Shown here in pieces: positions 1 through 8,736 of a stretch of 33,465 bases of DNA. The stretch's first letter is position 1, and each line of letters starts with the position of its first letter. The notes beneath the pieces are model-generated. The model was not told the origin of the DNA. It saw only the letters and a list, made by a program, of their open reading frames with translations, and did not search any database. The DNA is from an uncultured bacterium (GTDB taxonomy: Bacteria; Verrucomicrobiota; Kiritimatiellia; PWTM01). The DNA lies in contig CALLML010000027.1 of NCBI GenBank assembly GCA_938005705.1, positions 1 through 33,465 of the forward strand. The letters run 5' to 3'. The position numbers and the translations under genes were made by a program.

Positions 1-273
1 GGAGCACGAAAAAGTGACGCGCGGCGGTGGGTGGTGATTCGCCAGCATCTCCCCACCCGGCCCAAGGCCGGCGGCCGACAGCCGATGCTGTTCCGGGAAC
101 TGGAGGAGCACCGCGAGTATCGCTACAGCGTGCTGGTCACCCACGACACGGCGTTGGCCCCCGAAGAGATCTGGCGCACCTATCGGCCGCGGGCCAACGA
201 GGAGAACGCGAACAAGGAAATGAGGGAAGGCTACGGCGGGCACGAGTTCAACGTAGATTCCGCTGAAAAACCC
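1..273 (+). pseudogene. IS1380-family transposase, 3' fragment
   Basis: The frame is open from the window edge and reads through a segment like the C-terminal part of IS1380-type (DDE group 1) transposases. It has a YRYSVLVTHD stretch, then EEIWRTYRPRANEENANKEM and GYGGHEFNV. In the family, this last block is followed by a helical tail (roughly FWATEA and onward). Here the similarity stops at about base 255 and the frame runs straight into an 18-bp sequence (256-273) that recurs inverted at 389-406. The frame stays open to 483, but nothing after base 255 looks like transposase. I read this as an element whose 3' coding end was deleted, leaving the transposase body joined to an element terminus. 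The 5' part lies outside the window. The family call is from memory of the motif pattern; the truncation is seen directly. Confidence 0.7.
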
Positions 274-406
274 ATTCGCAATGCGATCTGCAATGATTTT
301 CAGGGGATCAAAACACAAGGACCGATTGGGGATCGGGCCGCACAGGGCATTCTGGCGAACATTACGAATTTGGAGTTATGCGACATTAGGGTTTTTCAGC
401 GGAATC
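256..406. repeat. 18-bp perfect inverted repeat pair, 115-bp spacer
   Basis: GATTCCGCTGAAAAACCC at 256-273 is matched exactly, in inverted orientation, by GGGTTTTTCAGCGGAATC at 389-406. The left copy ends the IS1380-type transposase fragment. The right copy lies 106 bp before the start of the next gene. The 115-bp spacer holds no credible coding sequence and the loop is too long for a terminator. Either these are the facing ends of two elements, or they are the ends of a 151-bp non-autonomous element. No clear target duplication is visible for either reading. Bases 407-511 hold nothing else I recognise. Confidence 0.75.
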
Positions 407-511
407 ATAAATCGTGTCTTGCGTATACGACTCGATATTTCGGTGGAAAAATCGCGCTCGCCTTTTTCGAGAGCCGTCCGTGAGGCCGCGAGACAGAAAA
501 GGGGGTGTCCG

Positions 512-1438
512 ATGACGAAAAATACGCGAACCATGTGTTTCCTCGCAACCGTCGTAATCCTGAGGTTTGGCGTCGTGCAGATCGTGTGCGCCGCTGAAAC
601 GGCGGAAAGAGAGCGGTGTCCCACACCGACGGAATCACCATTATTCCGAGCGGTGCCGCTCGGGGCAAAGGCTTTCTCGAGGCCTTCGCTGGACGATGGC
701 ATCAAGCGCAGTCTTGTTGCTCCGGCGTCCACTCCTTTCTCTGCCTCCGATCAGTGGCGAGAATGGCTGGGAGATCGTCTGACACTCGGTGCGCGCTACA
801 CCTCGTTCACGTTGAAAGACACGCGCCATGAAACCTATGACGCGGAGCGATCGAGTTATTTTCTCGGATCCATCAACGAGCTGCGGGAAGACCGTGATTC
901 GTTTTCCGTCCGCCCATTCCTCCAAGCGTGGCCTCTCGCATGGCTTGGAGCGGAGTTGACCTGGGACCGCGTTGCCGCCCGCACGATCACCGCGGAAGAC
1001 GGTCATAGCGACGGCGTATTTGTGGCGTCCGGTCCGATGCTGGGCCTGGCTGCGCGCTGGCCGAACGCAACGCGCGCTACACCCTATGCCGGTGTCGGCC
1101 ATTGTTTCTTTGACGTATCCTTTGAGGCGGAGCCGTGGTGGGCGCTGGCCTACTCCGATGAGGCCATATGGGTGGAGATGGGATGTCCTGACGTCCCGCG
1201 CGGTTCACGTCGGCGCGTAATCGAAACCAACGGCGGGAGCGGGTTTTTCTGGTACGTCGGGTGTGCCCTGCGCCTCTACCAACAATGGAGTCTTGATGTG
1301 TACTACCGTCGGGTATCCGTGGAGACCGATGCGACGTTCAGCGTTCGTCAGCGCGGCACGCTCATCACTGAACCGCTCCATGGCGTCATACCGCTTGGCC
1401 ACTCCGCGTGGGGCGTCGGCGTTTCGTACTCGTTTTGA
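512..1438 (+). CDS. exported protein, probable outer-membrane beta-barrel
   Basis: This protein of 308 residues starts at ATG 512, with a GGGGGTG stretch just upstream. An N-terminal signal peptide is likely: basic residues, then a hydrophobic run at about residues 9-27 ending in VCAAE. The mature part alternates polar and hydrophobic residues and is rich in Trp, Tyr and Gly (for example DRLTLGARYTSF and YQQWSLDVYYRRVSV). It ends in GVGVSYSF, with the C-terminal Phe typical of proteins inserted by the Bam machinery. No specific family is recognised. It may be a small pore or structural barrel. The same frame is open further upstream to 281, but the signal peptide fixes the start at 512. The gene begins 106 bp after an IS-like inverted repeat, so its native promoter may be lost or replaced. 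Confidence 0.75.
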   Translation: MTKNTRTMCFLATVVILRFGVVQIVCAAETAERERCPTPTESPLFRAVPLGAKAFSRPSLDDGIKRSLVAPASTPFSASDQWREWLGDRLTLGARYTSFTLKDTRHETYDAERSSYFLGSINELREDRDSFSVRPFLQAWPLAWLGAELTWDRVAARTITAEDGHSDGVFVASGPMLGLAARWPNATRATPYAGVGHCFFDVSFEAEPWWALAYSDEAIWVEMGCPDVPRGSRRRVIETNGGSGFFWYVGCALRLYQQWSLDVYYRRVSVETDATFSVRQRGTLITEPLHGVIPLGHSAWGVGVSYSF

Positions 1439-1601
1439 AAGCCATGTCGGCGGCAGATGGCTGCGCCTGATGCTTCTATGTGTCCACGACGGCGCATGAA
1501 GTTCCGGTGTATGGCCCATTGCAGCCCGCTTATCAGGAATTGATTTTGCTGGGTTGCGGCAGCATATTGACCGAAGTATGAAAAAATAGGGGGCGATAAA
1601 C

Positions 1602-2243
1602 ATGAAAAAAATGATTGGAACCATGCTGGTGAGGGGAATAACGATGGGAGCGCTGGTCGCTGGTGCCGTGAGTTCAGCGCAGGAGGCATCATCCTCTGAG
1701 AATTATCCGATCGAATGGTCGGCGGGTGTTTCGTACTTGCGGCCAGGGTTGGGAGATTTCGATGTCTACAAGTCTGGCGCGGGCATGGAGGCACAGTATC
1801 GCCATTGGCTTTGGGATGTGCAGGGAGTGGCGCTCTCCATCGGTCTGGAGCGTTGGAGCACGAAATCCGACAGCCAGGATTGGGGGGCCAGACCCCGTGG
1901 TTCGCTTTCCCTATTGTCGCTCGGCGTGTCTTGGGTGGGCCTGCTCTTCGAAAGCGCCTCCGACGTGTGGACATTGGAAGCCGGCTTGCGCTATCATATA
2001 GCGGACTCGGATGTGAAGATTCGAGTTGGAGACCAGGATCGCAAGGTGGACATCCAAAACGGGCTCACTGGTCTGACGGCCCTGGGGTATGAACGGCGGC
2101 TTTCGGAAAGCCTCTCGGTCACTGCCACACTGAGTTATCAACCTGATTTGATGACGGGTGAGGCCTCGTTCGACGAAGGAAAATTGCGGGATAACAAGCT
2201 AGAGGCCTGGGGACTACAGTTGGGATTGCGATGGCGTCTGTGA
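1602..2243 (+). CDS. exported protein, probable small outer-membrane beta-barrel
   Basis: This 213-residue protein starts with ATG preceded by a GGGGGC run (1588-1593). Residues 1-26 look like a signal peptide (MKKMIGTMLVRGI, a hydrophobic stretch, then AVSSAQEA). The remainder consists of short amphipathic strands such as IEWSAGVSYLRPG, GVALSIGLERWS and ESLSVTATLSYQPD. It ends LQLGLRWRL, a barrel-like end with Leu rather than Phe as the last residue. No known family is recognised. It lies 163 bp after another barrel-like gene, so the two may be jointly expressed, although they are not obviously similar. The gap 1439-1601 holds only a weak promoter-like pair (TTGCGG, 17 bp, TATGAA, ending at 1581). 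Confidence 0.75.
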   Translation: MKKMIGTMLVRGITMGALVAGAVSSAQEASSSENYPIEWSAGVSYLRPGLGDFDVYKSGAGMEAQYRHWLWDVQGVALSIGLERWSTKSDSQDWGARPRGSLSLLSLGVSWVGLLFESASDVWTLEAGLRYHIADSDVKIRVGDQDRKVDIQNGLTGLTALGYERRLSESLSVTATLSYQPDLMTGEASFDEGKLRDNKLEAWGLQLGLRWRL

Positions 2244-2277
2244 TACGACGGACCAAGACCAGCGCAACAGGATGCCC

Positions 2278-2868
2278 ATGAAACAGCGCGCGGCGGAGGT
2301 TCAAAGAAAAACCCGCGAAACGGATATCCTCATTCGCCTGAATATTGACGGCGAGGGGAGATCGGGCGTCGAGACGGGCATTCCTTTTCTGAACCACATG
2401 CTGGAACTGTTGGCGAAGCATGCCGCTTTCGATCTGACCGTGCGGGCCACCGGTGATCTGGCGGTGGATTATCACCACACCGTGGAGGACCTGGGGCTCG
2501 TGATCGGGGACGCCCTGAATCGGGCGCTGGGCGACCGGGCGGGCATCACGCGCTATGGGTGGGCCGTGTTGCCGATGGATGAGTCGCTGAGCCTTGTGGC
2601 CGTGGACCTCGGCGGCCGCCCCTATCTGGTCTATGAAATCGCCAATCGCAAAAAACGTATCCGTGACTTCGACGTCGGGCTGATTGAGGAGTTCTTCCGC
2701 GCCTTCGTGGTCCAGGCGCGCATGAATCTCCATATCGCGCACTTGTACGGCCAGGAACCGCACCACGCCTACGAATCGGTGTTCAAGGGTGTCGCGCGGG
2801 CGCTCCGGACGGCGTGCGCCCGAGACCCCCGCGCGCACGGCGTGCCTTCGAGCAAGGGGGTCCTCTAA
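2278..2868 (+). CDS. hisB: imidazoleglycerol-phosphate dehydratase
   Basis: HisB converts imidazole glycerol phosphate to imidazole acetol phosphate in histidine synthesis, in the cytoplasm, using two metal-binding motifs. Both are present: HHTVED (about residues 66-71) and HHAYESVFK (162-170). The N-terminal RKTRETDI and GIPFLNHML segments are also typical. The product of about 196 residues is a normal length for the monofunctional enzyme; there is no fused phosphatase domain. An ATG at 2272 is in frame, but AGGA (2269-2272) is spaced correctly for the ATG at 2278. It follows the barrel gene by 34 bp. No other his gene lies in the window, so histidine synthesis is not clustered here. Identity is certain; only the start is open by two codons. 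Confidence 0.97.
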   Translation: MKQRAAEVQRKTRETDILIRLNIDGEGRSGVETGIPFLNHMLELLAKHAAFDLTVRATGDLAVDYHHTVEDLGLVIGDALNRALGDRAGITRYGWAVLPMDESLSLVAVDLGGRPYLVYEIANRKKRIRDFDVGLIEEFFRAFVVQARMNLHIAHLYGQEPHHAYESVFKGVARALRTACARDPRAHGVPSSKGVL

Positions 2869-2942
2869 AGCCTTCTGGCGGTGCGGAGGTGCCTCGTTGC
2901 GTGGCGTTCACTCGTTGTTCGCCGGGGGGAAAAAGGCGTTCC

Positions 2943-4307
2943 ATGACGCGTTTGATAGAGCGAATCCGCCGAGATGCACTACTGCGCCATAGCCTGCTGT
3001 TGTTGGCGGCTTCGCAAGCGGGCAACGCGTCCAATCTGCTGTTTCAGTGGGCGATGATGCGCGGACTCAGCGATGTCGAGTATGGAACGATGGCGACGCT
3101 GCTGAGCTTTTCGCTGGTGGCGTCCTCTCCGCTGGAGGCCTTGCGCGTCGCCATCGCCCGCCAAGCGGTGTGCGCGTGGGCAGCGGGCGCCGGCCCCGCT
3201 GTGTTGGGGCGCATCATCGGCCGGTGGGCGGTTGTACTGGGGGCCGCCGCCGTCGCGATCATGTTTATTGCCCTCACCTTTGCCACGCCGATGTCTGCAG
3301 CGTTTTCCCAAGGGAATCCCTTGTTGGTCGTGGCGGCGGGGGCGCTGGTCGCCCTGTCGCTGTTTATGCCGTTGTTCGCCGGCGCATTGCAAGGGGTCGA
3401 GGCATTCGGATGGTTTGCCGTCTCGACGCAGGCGTTCGGTGTGATCCGACTTGTCGCGGCGGTCGTGCTGGTGTTTGGTGTTTCGGCAACGGCAGGTTCG
3501 GCGTTGGGTGGGCAGGTCTTCGGCATCGCTATTTCTTTGGGGCTGGGATTCGTCGGGTGGCGTATTGTCCGGGCGCGCGTCCGTTCCAACGAAAGGGGCG
3601 GCAATCTCGACGCTCGGAATGTGCGCGCTGCCACCAGCTTTTTTTCGCGTTCCCTGATTGCGTGGGTCGCTTTCGGCGTTTTGTTGAGCGCGGATACGCC
3701 CTTGGCCAAACTCTGTCTTCTCCCGGAGGACGCCGACGTGGTTGCACGCGCGGCCATGCTTGCGCGCGCCGTGGTCTTTTTGCCGATGCCGATCGCGCTG
3801 GCGGTGTTTCCGAAAATCGCCGCTCAAGCCGCCGATCCATCGAAACGGGCGGCGCTCCGTCGCCGTTCGGCCATCTATGCGGCCGGATTGACGCTCGGTG
3901 CTAGCGGTCTCGCCGGACTCCTGGGCGCGGTGTGGTGGTTTTTTTTCACGGGACGCGCGCCGTCCGACGGCGAATTGCGTTTGTTACGAGCACTGCTGGT
4001 CGCCATGATGCCGCTCGGTTTCGTCTATTGGCAAGTGCATGTTCTGCTGGCTTTGGGACGCTGGAAAGCCGCGTCAGTGATCATGCCGCTAGCGACCGCT
4101 TATGTGGGCGCAGGGATGCTGTGGTGTGCGGGTCCGATGGACATTGCGTTGGCGCTGGGGGCTTGCGTCTGGTCCGCCCTGGTTGCGTTAGCCATCGCCG
4201 GCGGGGGGATACGATTCCTTCCGTTCGCGCGCGAGCGCGCCAAAGACGCAGGGTCGCCGTCAGTCGCTCGAAGGGGTGCGGCGAAACGGACAGATCTCAG
4301 GGTTTGA
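2943..4307 (+). CDS. multi-pass membrane protein, oligosaccharide flippase-like
   Basis: This 454-residue inner-membrane protein has about 12 hydrophobic segments spread along the chain. An N-terminal basic amphipathic stretch (LIERIRRDALLRH) precedes the first helix (SLLLLAASQAGNASNLLFQW). The layout resembles the MOP/MATE-like superfamily of polysaccharide and lipid-linked sugar exporters. A likely role is moving a lipid-linked saccharide across the inner membrane, but the substrate is unknown. The ATG at 2943 is preceded by AAAAAGG at correct spacing; the frame is open upstream into hisB. It lies 74 bp after hisB. The 3' end overlaps the convergent pabBC gene by 11 bp. It has no adjacent glycosyltransferase, although sugar genes occur elsewhere in the window (14.4, 16.5 and 22.8 kb). 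Confidence 0.7.
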   Translation: MTRLIERIRRDALLRHSLLLLAASQAGNASNLLFQWAMMRGLSDVEYGTMATLLSFSLVASSPLEALRVAIARQAVCAWAAGAGPAVLGRIIGRWAVVLGAAAVAIMFIALTFATPMSAAFSQGNPLLVVAAGALVALSLFMPLFAGALQGVEAFGWFAVSTQAFGVIRLVAAVVLVFGVSATAGSALGGQVFGIAISLGLGFVGWRIVRARVRSNERGGNLDARNVRAATSFFSRSLIAWVAFGVLLSADTPLAKLCLLPEDADVVARAAMLARAVVFLPMPIALAVFPKIAAQAADPSKRAALRRRSAIYAAGLTLGASGLAGLLGAVWWFFFTGRAPSDGELRLLRALLVAMMPLGFVYWQVHVLLALGRWKAASVIMPLATAYVGAGMLWCAGPMDIALALGACVWSALVALAIAGGGIRFLPFARERAKDAGSPSVARRGAAKRTDLRV

Positions 4308-6180
4308 TCAGCTGGGCCGGCCGAAGGCCGCGAACCGAGTTGACGAGAAGAATGCGTTCGGCTCGACGAAAGTCTTCGAGCGAGATTCTTTTTTCCCTGA
4401 CGCATCCGCGACGCAACAGGCGCGCGCGCATCGTGCCGGGCAGGAGACCGCACTCGATCGGCGGTGTTCGCCATTCGCCGTCCAGAAATACGACGATGTT
4501 GGCGATGGTGGACTCCATGATTTCGCCGGCCTCATTCCAGAGAACAACATCGTCGCACTCGGGATGACGGGTGCGGGCGGCTTCATAGACCGCTCGGAGG
4601 GTGGTTTTGTGATAGAGCCATCGGATGCGCACGTCGGTGGGCCGATCGTCGAGTGCTATGCGCGCAAGGGCGCGTGGACCGTTGCGGGTTAGTGGTGCGA
4701 TTTTCACCTGTGCGGCACCGGTTTCATGGTACCGCAGTCGGATGCGCAACAGGGGCGCTTCGCAGGCCAGAACGCCCTCTTGAATGAGGCGCAAGAGCTC
4801 CGCTTCATCGGGCGGCGGAAATCCAAAATATTGCGCCGAGCGGCGCAGACGTTCGAAGTGCTCGCGCCACAAAAAAAGTCCACGGTTGAGTTGCCACCGC
4901 AGGGTTTCCAGAAGATCGAACGGCGGATCGGGCCGGGTGAGCACAAGCGCCTTGTCATGCGCTTCGGCGTATTCGGATTTCGCGGAGGAGTCCCAGACGA
5001 TTCCTCCGCCCACGCCGTACTCCGCAACGCGTGCGGGTGGATAGATAATGAGTGTACGGATCGGGACATTGAATTTCATGCGTCGATTCGGTGCGATGAA
5101 ACCCATCGTGCCGCAGTAAAGGCCGCGCGGAGAACGTTCCAGTTCGGCGATAATCTCCATCGTGCGGATCTTGGGAGCGCCGGTGACGGAGGCGCACGGG
5201 AATAAGGCCTTCAGAATGGCGGAGGGCCGCGCTGTGGTTTGCGCCCGCACCGTGGAGACCATCTGGAATACCGAGCGGTAGGTCTCTACGACGCACAAAG
5301 GAGCGACTTGGATAGTGTGGGGCGGGGCGAGGCGCCCGAGATCATTGCGCACCATATCCACAATCATGATGTTTTCCGCGCGGTTTTTTTCGGAACCCGC
5401 CAGTTCGCGCCGCAGCGCGTCGTCTTCTTGTATCCAGCGGCCGCGGGGAGATGTGCCCTTCATCGGCCGGCAAACTATTTCAGTCCCATCGACGCCGAAA
5501 AAGAGCTCGGGCGAGAACGAAGCTGCGATCCAGTCTTCCAGCGCCACCCACGCTGCATGTGGCGCGGGGTGGGCTCGCGCCAGCCTTCGGAACAACGCCC
5601 ACGGGTCACGAGGTGCAGGTCCACGCAGGCGAAACGTGAGGTTGACCTGATAGGTATGGCCCGCCGCGATATGTTGGCGGACAGCGCGGATCGCACGCGC
5701 GTGGTCGGTGGCATTCATCTCGGCGTGCCATGCCGGCGGATCAGGGTCCGGGGGTGCCGGTGGCAGCTCCGCCGTTCGGATCGGGGGCCGATCGAAGACG
5801 GCGCATAACGCCAGAGGCCCCGGACCGGTCGGGCGGGTTTTCATCGCTGAATCAAACGCGGGCGCGGATTCATAAGCGAAAAGAGCCACGGCCCAGCGAT
5901 GGTCTGCTGTTGCGGCGTCCAACGTTTCGAGAACCGCGGGAATCTCGACGAGCGAGTCCGCACGAATGAGTGTGGCAGGCCGATCAAACCACAGCCAGCC
6001 ATCATCGGTGTTGTCCGCGATGGATGATGAGCGAAAACAGGCAAAAGGCGGTAAAGTCTCGATTTCCTGCCACAGGGGGGGCTCGCAGTGTCCGGCACTT
6101 ATTTGGGCCCGGTCTGATTCTGGATGAAGAGAGGTCAATTTCGTAGAATAGGCATCATAACAATTCGATCCATTTGGCAT
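4297..6180 (-). CDS. pabBC: PabB-PabC fusion (aminodeoxychorismate synthase component I / 4-amino-4-deoxychorismate lyase)
   Basis: This cytoplasmic folate-pathway enzyme has two domains. Residues about 60-415 are PabB: PMKGT with Lys241, a SEKNRAENIMIVDMVRNDLGR block (264-283) and GAPK (335-338). This domain turns chorismate plus ammonia into aminodeoxychorismate. Residues about 420-627 are a PabC-type PLP lyase that releases p-aminobenzoate; HKTT carries the probable PLP lysine (Lys525), and STIANIVVF and GLLPGTMR follow. Such fusions are known. The glutaminase partner PabA is not in the window. Start choice: the frame extends to a TTG at 6276, but that stretch carries two inverted repeats and lacks PabB similarity, so I use ATG 6180 (627 residues). 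Neither start has a clear ribosome site. The 3' end overlaps the convergent flippase gene by 11 bp. Confidence 0.93.
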   Translation of the reverse strand: MPNGSNCYDAYSTKLTSLHPESDRAQISAGHCEPPLWQEIETLPPFACFRSSSIADNTDDGWLWFDRPATLIRADSLVEIPAVLETLDAATADHRWAVALFAYESAPAFDSAMKTRPTGPGPLALCAVFDRPPIRTAELPPAPPDPDPPAWHAEMNATDHARAIRAVRQHIAAGHTYQVNLTFRLRGPAPRDPWALFRRLARAHPAPHAAWVALEDWIAASFSPELFFGVDGTEIVCRPMKGTSPRGRWIQEDDALRRELAGSEKNRAENIMIVDMVRNDLGRLAPPHTIQVAPLCVVETYRSVFQMVSTVRAQTTARPSAILKALFPCASVTGAPKIRTMEIIAELERSPRGLYCGTMGFIAPNRRMKFNVPIRTLIIYPPARVAEYGVGGGIVWDSSAKSEYAEAHDKALVLTRPDPPFDLLETLRWQLNRGLFLWREHFERLRRSAQYFGFPPPDEAELLRLIQEGVLACEAPLLRIRLRYHETGAAQVKIAPLTRNGPRALARIALDDRPTDVRIRWLYHKTTLRAVYEAARTRHPECDDVVLWNEAGEIMESTIANIVVFLDGEWRTPPIECGLLPGTMRARLLRRGCVREKRISLEDFRRAERILLVNSVRGLRPAQLIKP

Positions 6181-6210
6181 CGAGAAGAATACGACGGTTC
6201 CGACAAGTCC

Positions 6211-6256
6211 CTCCGCGGAAGCGCGGAGATGTCTGCCGCTGGAACTCAGATGTTCC
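6211..6256 (-). other. two short hairpins upstream of pabBC
   Basis: CTCCGCG (6211-6217) and CGCGGAG (6222-6228) pair perfectly across a GAAG loop. GGAAC (6241-6245) and GTTCC (6252-6256) form a second, 5-bp stem. They lie between the ATG used for pabBC and an in-frame TTG at 6276. This favours reading the stretch as an untranslated leader. No known riboswitch was recognised. Confidence 0.35.
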
Positions 6257-6391
6257 GATCTTTCTCTCTGAATCAAGTCGATGCCATCTAGCTCTGACCC
6301 GCTCGATCGGACTTGCGAAGCATCTGCGAGAATGCTGAACTCTATGCTTTTCCAACAGCCCGTTGTAGGCTACCTAAACGGTGTGAAACGA

Positions 6392-7366
6392 ATGCGTGTC
6401 CTTTTCATGGGATCGGGACCACTGGCTTGTCCCTCCCTGCGTATCGTTGCGGAGACCCCCAGCATCGAACTGGCCGCCGTTGTGACGCAGCCCGAGCGAC
6501 CCAGCGGGCGGCGTTTGCAGCCGGCGCCTTGCCCGGTGATGGCGCTGGCGCGATCGCTTGGCTCGAGGATTTTGGCGCCGGAGCAGGTGGCTTCACCTGA
6601 GTGGGTCTCAGAGCTTGCGGCGTTGAATCCGGACGTCATCGTTGTGGCTGACTATGGGCAGATTCTTCCTCCGGCGTTGCTGGCGTTGCCGCCTTTGGGC
6701 GCGGTCAATGTGCATCCGTCTCGTCTTCCTAGGTATCGGGGCGCGGCGCCGGTCCAATGGGCTATCGCCCGTGGCGAGCGCGAAACCGGCGTGACCATCA
6801 TCTATATGAACGAGCGGATGGATGCCGGAGACGTTATTCTCGCCGAGACCGTTCCCATCGCCGACGATGACACGGCCGTGACTCTTTCGGCGCGCCTGGC
6901 GGAGCTGGGTGCGAAGCTGCTGATTCAGGCGCTGCACCTGATTGGGGTGGGAACAGCCCCACGCCATCCCCAGGATGAGGCTCAGGCCACCTATGCGCGA
7001 AAGCTGAAGAAAGAGGATGGATGGATCACCTGGTCTCTTCCGGCGATTGAGATCCGCAATCGCATCCGGGGGTTCCAACCTTGGCCCGGCGCATTCTTTC
7101 GCTGGCCCCGTCGCGGCCTCCTGGTGCATGTGCATGCCGCCGTTGTGGAGCAAGGAGGGGGGGAGCCGGGAACGGTAATCGCGATCGATGGGAACGGCCC
7201 TGTGGTGGCGTGCGGGCAGGATGCGTTGCGACTGGTATCAGTCCAGCCCGAGGGACGCCGCGCCATGGAAGGGGCGGCCTTTTGCGCCGGTTATCATCCG
7301 GCGCCGGGGGAGTCATTTCGGTTTTCCGATGCGGACGCATGGGGCTCCTCATCAGGGAAAAAGTGA
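6392..7366 (+). CDS. fmt: methionyl-tRNA formyltransferase
   Basis: Fmt transfers a formyl group from 10-formyl-THF to Met-tRNAfMet for translation initiation. The 324-residue length is normal. The N-terminal half is a formyltransferase Rossmann domain with catalytic-site residues in NVHPSRLPRYRGAAPVQWAI (Asn106 and His108) and GVTIIYMNERMDAGD (Asp144). The C-terminal part after about residue 210 carries the family's tRNA-binding OB-like domain (KLKKEDGWITW then RNRIRGFQPWPG). The frame is open back to 6281, but family alignment begins at MRVLFMGSGP, so ATG 6392 is used; no strong ribosome site is seen. Peptide deformylase, its usual neighbour, is absent. It is divergent from pabBC, another folate-linked gene. 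Its last 73 bp overlap the convergent MFS gene. Confidence 0.96.
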   Translation: MRVLFMGSGPLACPSLRIVAETPSIELAAVVTQPERPSGRRLQPAPCPVMALARSLGSRILAPEQVASPEWVSELAALNPDVIVVADYGQILPPALLALPPLGAVNVHPSRLPRYRGAAPVQWAIARGERETGVTIIYMNERMDAGDVILAETVPIADDDTAVTLSARLAELGAKLLIQALHLIGVGTAPRHPQDEAQATYARKLKKEDGWITWSLPAIEIRNRIRGFQPWPGAFFRWPRRGLLVHVHAAVVEQGGGEPGTVIAIDGNGPVVACGQDALRLVSVQPEGRRAMEGAAFCAGYHPAPGESFRFSDADAWGSSSGKK

Positions 7367-8736
7367 CGATAGAGGCCGATAGGAAACCTCAAAAATCGCA
7401 ACGGGAAGTCCCCGATGAGATCGTTCAGCACGTGTATGGGGCGGGCAGCGCGGTCTTCTCGGATGCGTCGTACCAGGGGAATACAAAGCACGCGCATCAC
7501 CAGACTCAGGGCAAAGACGATCTGATAAGCGTTCCAATTTCGTCCCCCCCACGACCATGGTTCCGCCCCGATGCGCTTCAAAAGGGCCCCGCTTAATATC
7601 GCCCCCGTGCCGCCGGCGAGACCGGCAAGACCGGTAATATTGGCGATGAACATGGAGCGATTTCGCTGCGGCGAATGGCTTAGCATATAGCCATTGCTGG
7701 CCACCATCGTCCCGGCGTTGAGCATGCCGTCCAAGAACAGCGTGATGGGCAGCAACCACGAGACATTTTGGGGCGTCAACGCGATAAACACGATCACGAT
7801 CAAAAACTTCAGCATGATGCAGAGATTGAAAATAGGGCGGTGTCCGTGTCGATCGGCGATACGCCCCCAACCGGAGGAAACCATCCCTGTGCCAATACCC
7901 TGCAAGCACCAGATCAGGGCCGTTTTCCAGGGGGCGAGGCCGATGACCTTAAGGACGTAGAGCTGCATGAAGGCGGCGGCAAACATGGTGGCAAACGACC
8001 AGGCACACGAAAAACGCACGAACGAACGGTAGGAGGCATCGTGCCATGGCTCCCACAATGCGCGCCAAAAAGAAAGGGAAAAATCTGTCAGGTTCGGTGG
8101 CTCGCGAACAGGGATGAAGAGCATGATGTCCACCATGCCCGCCACGACGGCCACAGCCACGAGGGTGCGAAAAATCGTTATGGGCGACTGGCGGCTGAAA
8201 TAGAGATAGACGGTTAGCACAATGAACGATACCGCCCAGGTCGTATGCATCGCCCACTGCCGTCGGCCCCAAAACCGATTGAGTATGGGTCGCGGAATCA
8301 GATCGGCCATCCACGAGAACCAGAAGGGCACCGCATAATTGTGCAACAGGGCACTGAGCCCCAGTAGGCCGGAAACCACCATCATCCTCTTGTCTGTGCT
8401 CAAGCCGAGGCGGTCCCACGGGAGGAAGGCAATGGGAAGGTAGGCCAAGCGACAGGCAACCAGGCAAAAGAAGAAAGTCCGACGTCGACACGCCACCCGG
8501 TTCACCATCGCCGCGCCGATGAACTGCATTGCCAGGAGAACAAACGGAATGCCGCCGATCAGGCCGAAATGCCATTCGTCAGCGCCGATGGCACGGAAAT
8601 ACTCTGTGGTGACCGGACTGTTGACGCCCGTGATATACACCATCGCGAGGCACCCGCCGACAATGATCCTCCGCATCGCGGAGCGGAGGAATGATTCACC
8701 ATTGGAAGGCATCCGGTGGTTCATACGTGATGTCAT
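7294..8736 (-). CDS. MFS-type transporter
   Basis: This 480-residue inner-membrane protein has about 12 hydrophobic segments and a charged central loop, the pattern of the major facilitator superfamily. A GRIADRHGHRPIF loop in the second half matches the MFS loop motif (G-x-x-x-D-R-x-x-R), and an RNRSMFIANITG segment follows. The substrate cannot be told. The long Trp-rich N-terminal half (WFSWMADLIPRP, FWGRRQWAMHTTW) resembles MFS proteins common in Verrucomicrobiota-like genomes, but this is a weak memory. Start at ATG 8736; AAGGA lies about 18 bases upstream, too far, so ATG 8724 or 8712 are alternatives. It is a single gene with a long gap upstream. The C-terminal coding end lies inside the fmt 3' end on the other strand, so about 24 codons are shared. 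Confidence 0.85.
   Translation of the reverse strand: MTSRMNHRMPSNGESFLRSAMRRIIVGGCLAMVYITGVNSPVTTEYFRAIGADEWHFGLIGGIPFVLLAMQFIGAAMVNRVACRRRTFFFCLVACRLAYLPIAFLPWDRLGLSTDKRMMVVSGLLGLSALLHNYAVPFWFSWMADLIPRPILNRFWGRRQWAMHTTWAVSFIVLTVYLYFSRQSPITIFRTLVAVAVVAGMVDIMLFIPVREPPNLTDFSLSFWRALWEPWHDASYRSFVRFSCAWSFATMFAAAFMQLYVLKVIGLAPWKTALIWCLQGIGTGMVSSGWGRIADRHGHRPIFNLCIMLKFLIVIVFIALTPQNVSWLLPITLFLDGMLNAGTMVASNGYMLSHSPQRNRSMFIANITGLAGLAGGTGAILSGALLKRIGAEPWSWGGRNWNAYQIVFALSLVMRVLCIPLVRRIREDRAARPIHVLNDLIGDFPLRFLRFPIGLYRHFFPDEEPHASASENRNDSPGAG

Noticed and set aside
2119..2838. 239-codon open frame on the minus strand opposite hisB
   Set aside because: It lies over hisB, has no recognisable domain and is an antisense shadow at high GC.
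2979..3827. 282-codon open frame on the minus strand opposite the flippase-like gene
   Set aside because: Low-complexity, highly charged shadow; the plus-strand frame has a coherent membrane profile.
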